64,000 bases of DNA from Oscillospiraceae bacterium (GCA_018110825.1 JAGBCL010000014.1:90467-154466), one strand, 5' to 3'. Positions 55,899 to 63,247 are shown, counted from the stretch's first letter. Numbers and translations: made by a program. Notes: a model not told the origin generated them from the letters alone.

Positions 55899-55928
55899 AG
55901 TATACCATATATTTGTCTTATCTTGCAA
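55899..55928 (-). promoter_or_regulatory. Promoter of the recombinase
   Basis: Minus strand TTGCAA (55923-55928), 18 nt, TATACT (55899-55904). Several TTGCA/TGCAA words surround it (for example CTTGCATATAGCAAG at about 55967-55981), possible regulator sites. Confidence 0.5.
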
Positions 55929-56050
55929 CAATTTTCGAAAAAATGTTTGCACAAGTTATTTATTTCTTGCATATAGCAAGTATAAAAATATACAACAACA
56001 GTGTATTATGATAATTTGCGACAAGTTTTGTGAAAATTTGATGAAAATTA

Positions 56051-56147
56051 TTGACATACACAAAAAAATCAGTACAATGTAAATATAGTTTTTTAACTAG
56101 TGCATATATCTTTCTTTTAAATTTAAGGGAGATTATGCACTTTTTTT
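56051..56147 (+). ncRNA. Promoter-hairpin-terminator unit: short RNA or attenuated leader
   Basis: TTGACA (56051-56056), 16 nt, TACAAT (56073-56078), then within about 15 nt a long imperfect hairpin (AGTGCATA 56099-56106 with TATGCACT 56134-56141, and inner pairing) followed by seven T. The product would be a 55-60 nt RNA. It could be an independent small RNA or an attenuated leader for the 54-residue gene at 56280. Confidence 0.5.
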
Positions 56148-56279
56148 ATTTTATAAATTAAGCCAGATGTTTTTCATCTCTGAGTAGGCAAATTTGCATT
56201 TACCAATTCAGTAAACGACATAATATTCCTTTAAAAGAACGTAGCAATGACAAATTTGTAGACAATGAGGTGTATCACT

Positions 56280-56444
56280 ATGAAAAAATCAAAACGTATT
56301 AAAACTGTCGTTTACTTCCCCAATAATAGGGATGCTTTTGAAAAATTATATGTAGACGCAACCTTTGAAGCAATTAAACAGTTGGCAAGAACTACATCTC
56401 CTCCAAATATTCCAGACAAAAAGAATGATAAGGATAAAATTTAA
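56280..56444 (+). CDS. Small 54-residue protein of the element
   Basis: Begins MKKSKRIKTVVYFPNNRDAF and ends PNIPDKKNDKDKI. It has a GAGGTG ribosome-binding site at good spacing and is followed directly by a hairpin, so it looks expressed despite its size. Basic N-terminus, one amphipathic helix (VDATFEAIKQLAR), polar tail. No family is recognised; small DNA-binding or partner proteins of recombinases are possible. Confidence 0.5.
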   Translation: MKKSKRIKTVVYFPNNRDAFEKLYVDATFEAIKQLARTTSPPNIPDKKNDKDKI

Positions 56445-56479
56445 TCCCTCAAAGCTATGAAATACAGCTTTAAGGGATT
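56443..56479 (+). terminator. Hairpin after the 54-residue gene
   Basis: AATCCCT-C-AAAGCT / AGCTTT-A-AGGGATT, beginning in the stop codon; little U-tract follows. Confidence 0.6.
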
Positions 56480-56566
56480 GAAAGAAGTAGTTGTTAAGCC
56501 TTTACATTTGGTTAGTCAATAGAGCCATTTTATGCTGGCAACAAATATTGATTTCATAAACTTTTC

Positions 56567-56839
56567 TTATTCATCAATTTCCTTCATCATTTCCAACATA
56601 AGCTGAGCCCCGACCCTGACACCCATCTGAAACTGCAGAAATTCGTAATGATTGGCGGCGGCGTGGTATGTCACAAAGTATTTATCCAAAAACTCCTTTG
56701 CCTCAGGATATTTCTTGAACATCTCAACCTGAAGCTTAAGAATTTCCTCCAATTTTTCATCATATTCTTCTGAACGCGGGTTCAGTTCCATAAAGGAAAG
56801 AATATTTCCGTAATACATGTCTTTAAGTATACTGTTCAT
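56567..56839 (-). CDS. DUF6809-type helical protein
   Basis: 90 residues: LKDMYYGNILSFMELNPRSE, then a helical LEEILKLQVEMFKKYPEAKE and YEFLQFQMGVRVGAQLMLEM. It looks like the small helical DUF6809 proteins common in clostridial genomes and mobile elements, function unknown. The ribosome-binding site is GGAGG. It is the last gene of a three-gene minus-strand run after two SpoVG paralogues. Confidence 0.7.
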   Translation of the reverse strand: MNSILKDMYYGNILSFMELNPRSEEYDEKLEEILKLQVEMFKKYPEAKEFLDKYFVTYHAAANHYEFLQFQMGVRVGAQLMLEMMKEIDE

Positions 56840-56864
56840 ATATTTTTACCTCCAAATAGATATT

Positions 56865-56893
56865 AAGCGTTGGAACATAAAGTCCCAACGCTT
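56865..56893. terminator. Hairpin between SpoVG paralogue 2 and the DUF6809 gene
   Basis: AAGCGTTGG / CCAACGCTT. A T-tract follows on the plus strand only, so for the minus-strand genes it is more likely a processing or attenuating hairpin. Confidence 0.5.
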
Positions 56894-56899
56894 TTTCGT

Positions 56900-57169
56900 T
56901 TATTCTGTCATCTGTGCAACATAAGCCGCATAAGCATCAAGCACATGCACTTCGATAATCTCTCTTGCTTCAGCAAAAATCGGATGCACCATATCGGCAA
57001 ACCCACCGTCAACAGTTTTTCTGCTGGGCATTCCGACAAAGAGCCTGTCAGTCCCCTGAACAACCTTGATGTCGTGAACCTCAATAAAGTTGTCAATGAC
57101 GATTGAAGCAACAGCCTTAAGCTTGCCCTCTGTGAAAATGTTATGGATATTTACGTTTGTAATAGTCAT
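56900..57169 (-). CDS. SpoVG-family protein, copy 2
   Basis: 89 residues, the SpoVG fold throughout: FTEGKLKAVASIVIDNFIEV, HDIKVVQGTDRLFVGMPSRK, FADMVHPIFAEAREIIEVHV. SpoVG proteins are small dimeric DNA- and RNA-binding regulators. The ribosome-binding site is AAGGAG. It lies 98 nt downstream of a second, diverged SpoVG gene within the mobile element, so it is probably an accessory regulator rather than the housekeeping SpoVG. Confidence 0.9.
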   Translation of the reverse strand: MTITNVNIHNIFTEGKLKAVASIVIDNFIEVHDIKVVQGTDRLFVGMPSRKTVDGGFADMVHPIFAEAREIIEVHVLDAYAAYVAQMTE

Positions 57170-57267
57170 AAATTTTGTAACTCCTTTGTGATTGTAAGTT
57201 TAGTTTGTACGTTTGTAAAAGTTGCCTGTGCAAAAGCCGAACAGACCTTTGCACAAGCTTTTGAACA

Positions 57268-57567
57268 TCAGAAAGACATCTTGTCATCTTCCGAATCAAG
57301 CACGCTTTCAAGTTCCACATAATTCTTGTAAGCTTCAAGAATCGTGTCCTCGAAATACTTTCTTGCCTCAGGATAAATCGGATGAACTACATCACGGTAA
57401 ATCCCGTTTTCGTCCTTGCGTGACGGCATGGCGATGAACAATCTCTCGCTGCCCTGAACAACCTTGATGTCGTGGATGGCAAGGCAGTCGTCGATTGTGA
57501 CGGACACAATACCTCTGAGTGCACCGTCTGTAAATGTCTTTCTGATTTTAATTTCTGTGATTTTCAT
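57268..57567 (-). CDS. SpoVG-family protein, copy 1
   Basis: 99 residues: FTDGALRGIVSVTIDDCLAI, HDIKVVQGSERLFIAMPSRK, YRDVVHPIYPEARKYFEDTI, and an extra acidic tail (ESVLDSEDDKMSF). About half its residues match copy 2 by eye, so the pair is an old duplication. The ribosome-binding site is AAAGGAGG. The long gene-free stretch upstream (57568-58053) would be its 5' region if transcription starts far off. Confidence 0.9.
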   Translation of the reverse strand: MKITEIKIRKTFTDGALRGIVSVTIDDCLAIHDIKVVQGSERLFIAMPSRKDENGIYRDVVHPIYPEARKYFEDTILEAYKNYVELESVLDSEDDKMSF

Positions 57568-58053
57568 GGTGAAAATCCTCCTTTAAAATATTAAAAATTA
57601 TTCAGATACATAATTGCCGCCGGCAGGCATTACATATCTTTAAGAACAATCCGCCGTCTCACCAGAGACGGTTTTATAGAACATGATAATATCAATAATA
57701 TAGAACGTGAATCCTAACTTTGAATTACCAAATTCTTTAGAAGAAACTCGCCAGCACACCAGTGCTGGTTTTGACATTCATCCGACCTACAGTCTGTAAA
57801 CGCAAAACAGCAGACCGTTAATGGTAACAGTCCGCTCTTCACGTCTACCTGTGTTCAATTGTGGGAACAATGCCTGAGATGGACAGTGCAGACTCCTGTA
57901 ATGTCATACACTATCCTAAACACTATCCCGACGGCAGCTTCTCTGCCGTAAAAGCAATATACAATTAGAATATGTATTACTTTAAATCCAATCCGGCAGT
58001 GCTTTTGCACTGCCCTTATATTTGCAGTACACAAGGTGATTACCGTTCCGTTA
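57568..58053. other. Gene-free, hairpin-rich region (candidate structured RNA)
   Basis: No convincing gene in about 490 nt. Four strong hairpins: CCGTCTC-ACCA-GAGACGG (57654-57671) and CCAGCAC-ACCA-GTGCTGG (57751-57768), both with loop ACCA and followed by TTTT; ACGGCAG-CTTCT-CTGCCGT (57931-57949); GGCAGTGC-TTTT-GCACTGCC (57995-58014). Open frames here are short and lack ribosome-binding sites. Either a large structured RNA or a set of cis sites of the element. Confidence 0.45.
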
Positions 58054-58082
58054 TTGACTTTTAAGCAGGGTTTCGTTATAAT
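58054..58082 (+). promoter_or_regulatory. Sigma-A promoter of the GrpB-family gene
   Basis: TTGACT (58054-58059), 17 nt, TATAAT (58077-58082). Confidence 0.75.
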
Positions 58083-58114
58083 AATTATAAATATGAACTT
58101 GAGGGAGATTACAG

Positions 58115-58630
58115 ATGAGTGCAAAAAGGGTTATAGTTACACCTTATGATAAAGCGTGGAAAACTGCATTTGAAGAAATAAAAGCAGAAATTGAAAGTGC
58201 AATCGGCGACTTAATCATCGGCATTGAACATGTCGGAAGCACATCTGTGGAAGGACTTTCTGCCAAACCTTGCATTGATATTGATGTTATAATAAAAGAT
58301 TATTCAGTATTTAATGCTATTGTAAAAGAATTAGAGAAAATCGGCTACATTCATAAAGGCGACCTCGGAATAAAGGACAGAGAAGCGTTTAAATGTGCAG
58401 ATAAACCTCATTTGCAAACGCACCATTTATATGTGTGTCCTCAATATTCCGAAGAATTACGTCGCCACATTACATTCAGAGATTTTTTGAGAAGCAACGC
58501 TGAAGCTGTCAAAAAATACAGCTTGGTTAAGGAAAAAGCTGCACAGCTATTTCCAAATGATATTGATAAATACATAGAATACAAATCGCCTTGCATTGAT
58601 GAGTTGTATAAACTGTGTGGTTTGAATTAA
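58115..58630 (+). CDS. GrpB/UPF0157-family nucleotidyltransferase-like protein
   Basis: A 171-residue GrpB-family protein: PYDKAWKTAFEEIKAEIESA, IEHVGSTSVEGLSAKPCIDI (nucleotidyltransferase-like GSTS..D.D), HLYVCPQYSEELRRHITFRD. The fold is a minimal nucleotidyltransferase, sometimes fused to CoaE elsewhere; its substrate is unknown. GAGGGAGA ribosome-binding site and its own promoter. Probably cargo of the element. Confidence 0.88.
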   Translation: MSAKRVIVTPYDKAWKTAFEEIKAEIESAIGDLIIGIEHVGSTSVEGLSAKPCIDIDVIIKDYSVFNAIVKELEKIGYIHKGDLGIKDREAFKCADKPHLQTHHLYVCPQYSEELRRHITFRDFLRSNAEAVKKYSLVKEKAAQLFPNDIDKYIEYKSPCIDELYKLCGLN

Positions 58631-58712
58631 GTTACTGAATACATACAAAAAATGATGGACCACAAAAGCCCATCATCCAAACATATACCCATAATAAAAA
58701 AATAAGAGGTGT

Positions 58713-58882
58713 ACCAAAATAGTAACAAAAAAGGCGCAATTTTGGTGTGCATAACGTAATTTAAAGCCGGTGTCCAAAATTGTTACTTTTTAGGTGCGAA
58801 AAATGCACCAAAATAGTAACTTTTTTGGTACAGCAAGCAAAATTTTTGAATCGTGTGCGATTTTGTAACAAAAACGGTGCAG
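58713..58882 (+). repeat. Four iteron-like ~26-bp repeats
   Basis: Copies at 58713-58738, 58773-58798, 58807-58832 and 58858-58882 share the pattern (C)CAAAAT-A/T-GT-A/T-AC, five or six A/T, then GG-C/T-GC. Spacing is irregular (60, 34 and 49 nt). An inverted half copy (TTTTGGTGTGC) lies near 58741-58750. They resemble binding sites for a replication or mobilisation protein. A hairpin ATGATGG / CCATCAT (58652-58676) separates them from the GrpB gene. Confidence 0.55.
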
Positions 58883-58947
58883 AACCGGTGCATTTATTGC
58901 GCACTGAAATTTATGATAAAAAATTCCTGTTTCAAAAAAATTTAGGC

Positions 58948-59281
58948 TTGACATTTAATCCAAAAGGTGTAATAATAAAATCAAATAGAATATAAAATTT
59001 CATAAGATTGCATAGGTCTTGAATTCATACAAGAGCAACGCCCTGCTAAGGCAAAGCTTGAATTCAAGATAGAATAGAGCACGAAAACGAAAAAGCTTAA
59101 ACTCATATAAGGGTGACGCCCTGCTAAGGCGAAGCCTGAGTTTAAGAAAAAATGGAGCACGAAAATGAAAAGGCTTAAATTCCTACAAGAGTGACACCCT
59201 GCTAAGGTGAAGCTTGAATTTAAGATATGATTGAGCATGAAATTATACTTCACTTGAAGTGTATTTTTATGCTCTTTTTTT
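58948..59281 (+). ncRNA. Three tandem 78-nt hairpin repeats with promoter and terminator
   Basis: TTGACA (58948-58953) and TAATAA (58970-58975) would start an RNA near 58982. Three repeats of exactly 78 nt follow; their hairpins are 59018-59068, 59096-59146 and 59174-59224. Outer stems: CTTGAATTC/GAATTCAAG, CTTAAACTC/GAGTTTAAG, CTTAAATTC/GAATTTAAG. Inner stems GCC/GGC, GCC/GGC, ACC/GGT close an identical CTGCTAA loop. Linkers share GAGCACGAAAA. A terminator GAGCAT..ATGCTC plus seven T ends at 59281. No open frame explains it. Confidence 0.75.
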
Positions 59282-59340
59282 GTACCCACATGCGGAAATA
59301 TTTGTAAATTGCATAGTAGGTGCAAAATGGGTAGGAGGTC

Positions 59341-59408
59341 AAGGAGGAAGGGAGTCCCTACCTCCTTGCGCCACTATTGATGAAAAGGTCTGCCTTTTTG
59401 TCAATAGT
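59341..59408. other. oriT-like palindrome pair before the relaxase gene
   Basis: First palindrome 59341-59367: AAGGAGG-A-AGGGA-G-TCCCT-A-CCTCCTT. Second 59373-59408: ACTATTGA-TG-AAAAGG-TCTG-CCTTTT-TG-TCAATAGT. Inverted repeats directly upstream of a relaxase gene are the usual setting of the transfer origin; the nick site itself was not identified. Confidence 0.5.
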
Positions 59409-59476
59409 TTCTTGGCTTATGAAACAATCGGCATACCGATTGACGAAAGCATTGACTTTGAGAAAGGACGGATATT

Positions 59477-61438
59477 ATGGCAGCTGGAATTACATCAAAC
59501 CACAACAAGAATTTAGGTAATGGACAGACAGGCAACCTTATTCACAATGACCGTAAAATCAACCCTAAAAATGTTGATCCAAGGCTTATTCAGAATAATA
59601 TTATCTTCAAGAACAGTACGCTTGCTGCAGCTTACGAAGAAGCCTTCGGTGATGCTATTGATGAGTATAATCATAAGCAGAAGCGTAGTGACAGAAGAAA
59701 GTATGACAGAAAAGGCTACTTCAAGCATCTTTTCGGAGTTGAGCCTGAAAATGAAAGTGCACAGGTAATTCTTACTTCTACTGCAAGAGGTAGGCATGAG
59801 ATAAAATCCTTTAATGAGGATTTGTTTCAGGTTGGAGATTGTCAGGAATTCGGACACTTTATGCGTGACGAGTATGGCAATTTCATTGATAAGGACGGCA
59901 ACCCTGTTAAATGGGATACAAAAGACCGTACATATTATGACGTAAACGGAAACGAAGTAACTGACAGCAGTAATCTTATGCCTAACCCTGAAGCTGAACG
60001 TGCAAAGGCAGTTCTCACATGTTTTTATGAGGGCGGCAGATTTAAATTTGCTGCTGATAAAGACGGCAGACCTTGTCTTGAACGCCTTGATGACAACAGT
60101 CCTGAGTCAGATGATTTATATATTCTCCCGTTTGAAGAACGCAATCCAAGCTTTAAAGTTGTTTACGCTACTATTCACAATGATGAATGGCACGGCACTC
60201 CGCATATTCATATAGATTATGTTCCTGTTGGAAGCGGCTACAATAAAGGTCCAGAAAAGCAGGTAGGCTTTGAAAGAGCATTGGCTGATATGGGATTTAC
60301 AAATAAGAATGTTGCGTACAAGCAGTGGCGTAACAACGAACGGTTAATATTAAAGACAATATGCAACTGTTTTGGTTATGAAACCAAGACCAGAGAAGAA
60401 GAAAAAGCAAATAACCGTGGCAAGACCTATACAACCAAGGAATATTCCGATATAATCCATGATGCTAATGCAGATGCACAGGAAATACGCAAAGATGCTG
60501 AACAGCAGGCACAGGATACCATAGAAAATGCAAATCAGGAAGCTCAGAGGACACTTGAAAACGCTGACCAACAGGCTAATAACACCATTGAAGACGCAAA
60601 TTGTCAAGCACAGGAAATTATTGAAGGTGCAGAGGTTGTTTTAAACACAACAAAGGAAGAAGCCTGCGAAATCAAGGAACAGGCTGAAAATGATGCAGCA
60701 GCTGTTATTCATAAGGCTTTTGTTGAAAAAGAACAGATTGAAAATGAGGCTGAAACTATACGAAATCAGGCTCGTGAAGAAGCTGAAAGTATAATAACAG
60801 CGGCAAAACAGGAAGCTGCAGATATTGTAGATGGAGCTCTTAGGGATAAACATAATTTAAAAGCTGAAAAGAAAGCACTTACTGAAGAAAACGAGAATTT
60901 GAAAAATGACATTCAAAGCAACCGCAACCAGATAATGATACTGGTAGGTGTCATTGCAAATATGCCGAAGAAAAAGAATGTAATTCAGAATTTTATTTCA
61001 AAACATAGTGCTGAGAAATATGAGATGGATAAAGAAGCCTATGATGGATTTATGTCAGCAGTAGATACAATGAAGCGTTTGTCAGGCAACACGCTTACTT
61101 CTGATGAGGATAAGGCTGCAAGTGAAGAAAGGTTAAGACAGATTGAACAGCTTAAAGCCGACATGGAACGTAACATCAGAGAACAGGCTGAACAGCTGGG
61201 AAGGCAGATGGTTCAGAGGAAGGTTGAGGAGCTTGAGCTTGAAAAGAATAAGTACACGTCGCTTTATAAGAATTTAAAATTAAATGCATTTAACTTTGCA
61301 AATAGAATGTGTACAAAGGTTTCAAGCCAATTTGCTCAAATGAGTAAGGAAGAAAAGTTAAAAATGCTTTCTGATGCGTATTGGCAGGTTAAGAATGAAC
61401 AGCGGACCAGAGAGGAGTCTGGGATGGAGATGGGGTGA
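59477..61438 (+). CDS. MobV-type relaxase (plasmid mobilisation/recombination protein)
   Basis: 653 residues. The N-terminal relaxase half (about 1-320) has the conserved metal-site motif NDEWHGTPHIHIDYVPV near 235-251, and HNDRKINPKNVDPRLIQNNI at the start as in Pre/Mob proteins. The C-terminal half is a long coiled coil (about 325-600). Residues 343-386 are four near-identical 11-residue units. The relaxase nicks oriT, stays on the 5' end and pilots the strand through a helper's channel. The ribosome-binding site is AGAAAGGA. Confidence 0.87.
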   Translation: MAAGITSNHNKNLGNGQTGNLIHNDRKINPKNVDPRLIQNNIIFKNSTLAAAYEEAFGDAIDEYNHKQKRSDRRKYDRKGYFKHLFGVEPENESAQVILTSTARGRHEIKSFNEDLFQVGDCQEFGHFMRDEYGNFIDKDGNPVKWDTKDRTYYDVNGNEVTDSSNLMPNPEAERAKAVLTCFYEGGRFKFAADKDGRPCLERLDDNSPESDDLYILPFEERNPSFKVVYATIHNDEWHGTPHIHIDYVPVGSGYNKGPEKQVGFERALADMGFTNKNVAYKQWRNNERLILKTICNCFGYETKTREEEKANNRGKTYTTKEYSDIIHDANADAQEIRKDAEQQAQDTIENANQEAQRTLENADQQANNTIEDANCQAQEIIEGAEVVLNTTKEEACEIKEQAENDAAAVIHKAFVEKEQIENEAETIRNQAREEAESIITAAKQEAADIVDGALRDKHNLKAEKKALTEENENLKNDIQSNRNQIMILVGVIANMPKKKNVIQNFISKHSAEKYEMDKEAYDGFMSAVDTMKRLSGNTLTSDEDKAASEERLRQIEQLKADMERNIREQAEQLGRQMVQRKVEELELEKNKYTSLYKNLKLNAFNFANRMCTKVSSQFAQMSKEEKLKMLSDAYWQVKNEQRTREESGMEMG

Positions 61439-61454
61439 TGTTTGGTAGAAATCG

Positions 61455-61483
61455 TTGAAATATGGGGAAATTTGTGGTATAAT
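61455..61483 (+). promoter_or_regulatory. Sigma-A promoter of the YdcF gene
   Basis: TTGAAA (61455-61460), 17 nt, TATAAT (61478-61483). Confidence 0.75.
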
Positions 61484-61514
61484 TAGTGTAGATGATTTGT
61501 AGGAGGATATCCAT

Positions 61515-62120
61515 ATGACCAATCGTATTATTACTGATATTTCAGATTATATATTTGTGTCCGATGAACCGCAGAAGGTAGATGCAATTTTTCTTCCCGG
61601 AGGCTCTCATCCTGAGCAACCTGAATATGCGGCAGAACTTTATCACAAAGGTTTTGCAGAGTGGCTTATCCCGTCGGGCGGCATAAGTGTTAAGGCAGAT
61701 AAGTGGCATGGTGTCCGTTCCAAAGCAGAAATATACAATGGTGATTACCATTCCGACTGTGAATTCTTCACAGATGCTTTGATAAAAAATGGTGTTCCGA
61801 TGTCTGCAATTATTCAAGAAAACAAATCGGGACATACCCGTGATAACGCTTTTCTTTCACGCAAGGCTGTTGATGAAAAAGGAATAGAAATTAAAACAGC
61901 CATCATTGTATGCAAAGCCTTTCACGCACGCCGCTGTTTAATGCTTTATCAGATGGCATTCCCTGATGTTGATATAAAGGTTTGCCCTGTGCATTGCTAT
62001 AACATTACCAAAGAAAATTGGTATCAGACCGAATACGGAACAGACAGAGTTCTCGGTGAGCTTGCACGCTGTGGAAATCAGTTTGTGGGGGATATAAAGA
62101 ATTATCTTACAACTATGTAG
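61515..62120 (+). CDS. YdcF/SanA-like DUF218 protein
   Basis: 201 residues. A DUF218 domain with VDAIFLPGGSHPEQPEYAAE, WLIPSGGISVKADKWHGVRS, ENKSGHTRDNAFLSRKAVDE and VCKAFHARRCLMLYQ. The Rossmann-like domain binds nucleotide or SAM-like ligands in some relatives; the role is not known. No membrane segment, unlike SanA. The ribosome-binding site is GGAGGAT. First gene of a four-gene plus-strand run. Confidence 0.87.
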   Translation: MTNRIITDISDYIFVSDEPQKVDAIFLPGGSHPEQPEYAAELYHKGFAEWLIPSGGISVKADKWHGVRSKAEIYNGDYHSDCEFFTDALIKNGVPMSAIIQENKSGHTRDNAFLSRKAVDEKGIEIKTAIIVCKAFHARRCLMLYQMAFPDVDIKVCPVHCYNITKENWYQTEYGTDRVLGELARCGNQFVGDIKNYLTTM

Positions 62121-62145
62121 ATTCAGAATGATTGGAGATAGTGAA

Positions 62146-62637
62146 ATGAACATATTGCTAACTGCTTTTATAAACACTTCAAGTGAGTTGCTTATTAAAT
62201 CGTTTGGCGATAATTATGACAAACTGATATTAGAGAACAATAAAAAACAGTGTTTTTCTCAGTTTAAAGATAAAATTGAAGCTAAGAGTTACGATTATGT
62301 GTTTAGCTTTGGTCAGAAGCCTGTTATTTCAGATAAAGTTTACATTGAACAATACGCTAAGAATGATAAAGGAACATATGAAACAACTATTGATATAACG
62401 AAGTTTGCAAATGCGTTTATGAGCAGTGCACTTACAGTAAAGCTCTCTAAAAATGCAGGAACTTCATATTGCAATTACTTATATGCACAGGGTCTTGAAT
62501 ATCTAATCTTAAGTAATCTAACTACTAAAATGATATTCATTCACGTCCCCTTTTCTAAAAATATTACTGACTTTAACAACTTCTCTCAGAAAATAAAAGA
62601 CGCTATAGGAAACTATGCAAGGGGGTATTATGACTAA
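62146..62637 (+). CDS. Pyroglutamyl-peptidase I-like protein (C15)
   Basis: 163 residues. The pieces fit peptidase C15: LLTAFINTSSELLIKSFGDN at the start (FGG...N in the family), YIEQYAKN (Glu position), NAGTSYCNYLYAQGLEYL with the catalytic Cys, and IFIHVPF with the His. It is shorter and divergent compared with about 200 residues for the enzyme, so specificity is open. ATG 62146 follows GGAGA. Overlaps the HAD gene by 8 nt. Confidence 0.7.
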   Translation: MNILLTAFINTSSELLIKSFGDNYDKLILENNKKQCFSQFKDKIEAKSYDYVFSFGQKPVISDKVYIEQYAKNDKGTYETTIDITKFANAFMSSALTVKLSKNAGTSYCNYLYAQGLEYLILSNLTTKMIFIHVPFSKNITDFNNFSQKIKDAIGNYARGYYD

Positions 62638-63247
62638 TATCAGCTGGCTGTTTTTTGATGTAGGTTCAACACTTATTGATGAAACGGAATGTTATAATCA
62701 TCGTATCAGAGATGCTATTGAAGGTACGGATATTACTTTTGAGCAGTTCAATGATCAACGTATTTTCTTTGCAAAACAAAATCTTAAGGGAGATATAGAA
62801 GCAATAAAATTTTTTGGACTCACTAAAACTCCTTGGCATACGGAAGATGAAAAACCTTACAAAGAAACCGAACACGTCCTCAAAACTCTTTATGATAAGG
62901 GATATAATATTGGCATAATCGCAAATCAATCATTGGGTACAGAAAAACGTCTTGAAGATTGGGAACTTTTAAAATATATAAAGCTTGTTGTGGCTTCTGC
63001 CGAAGAAGGTGTTGCAAAGCCTGACAAGGAAATCTTCCTGAGGGCATTAAGCCGTGCTGAATGTCTGACCGAAAACGCTGTTATGATTGGTGACAGAATA
63101 GACAATGATATTGAACCTGCTAATAAGCTCGGAATGAAAACAATATGGGTTAAGCAGGGCTTTTCTGTATATCAGATACCTATGAATGATTTTCAGCAGG
63201 CAGATTATACTGTTGATAGGTTGCAGGATATTTTGGAGGTGTTATAA
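62630..63247 (+). CDS. HAD-superfamily hydrolase
   Basis: 205 residues. Motif I is FFDVGSTLID, with the nucleophile Asp but Gly in place of the second Asp, as in several HAD subfamilies. Motif II IIANQSLG, motif III GVAKPDKEIF, motif IV MIGDRIDNDIEPANKLGM. Probably a small-molecule phosphatase or dehalogenase-like enzyme. ATG 62630 follows GGGGG; translationally coupled to both neighbours. Confidence 0.85.
   Translation: MTNISWLFFDVGSTLIDETECYNHRIRDAIEGTDITFEQFNDQRIFFAKQNLKGDIEAIKFFGLTKTPWHTEDEKPYKETEHVLKTLYDKGYNIGIIANQSLGTEKRLEDWELLKYIKLVVASAEEGVAKPDKEIFLRALSRAECLTENAVMIGDRIDNDIEPANKLGMKTIWVKQGFSVYQIPMNDFQQADYTVDRLQDILEVL

Larger units (their letters stand above)
54125..61438. mobile_element. 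Putative integrative mobilizable element
   Basis: A large serine recombinase at one end and a MobV-type relaxase with oriT-like palindromes at the other enclose small genes, two SpoVG paralogues, a GrpB gene and repeat-rich DNA, with no conjugation (type IV secretion) genes. That is the make-up of a mobilizable element moved by a helper. The left limit is set by chromosomal-looking DNA near 54.05 kb. The right limit is unknown and may lie beyond 64 kb; 61438 is only the last clearly mobile gene. No flanking direct repeat was found by eye. Confidence 0.6.

Noticed and set aside
56900-57111. Minus- and plus-strand frames over the SpoVG genes
   Set aside because: Shadows of the clear SpoVG coding frames.
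59018-59224. CRISPR array
   Set aside because: Only three units, no constant repeat with unique spacers; whole 78-nt units are similar, and there are no cas genes.
58948-59281. Small self-cleaving ribozymes (hammerhead, twister, pistol, hatchet)
   Set aside because: The conserved core sequences of these classes were looked for and not found in the repeats.
58948-59476. Type III toxin-antitoxin (repeat RNA plus terminator followed by a toxin gene)
   Set aside because: The layout is similar, but repeats are 78 nt rather than about 35-50 nt, and the next gene is a 653-residue relaxase, not a small endoribonuclease.
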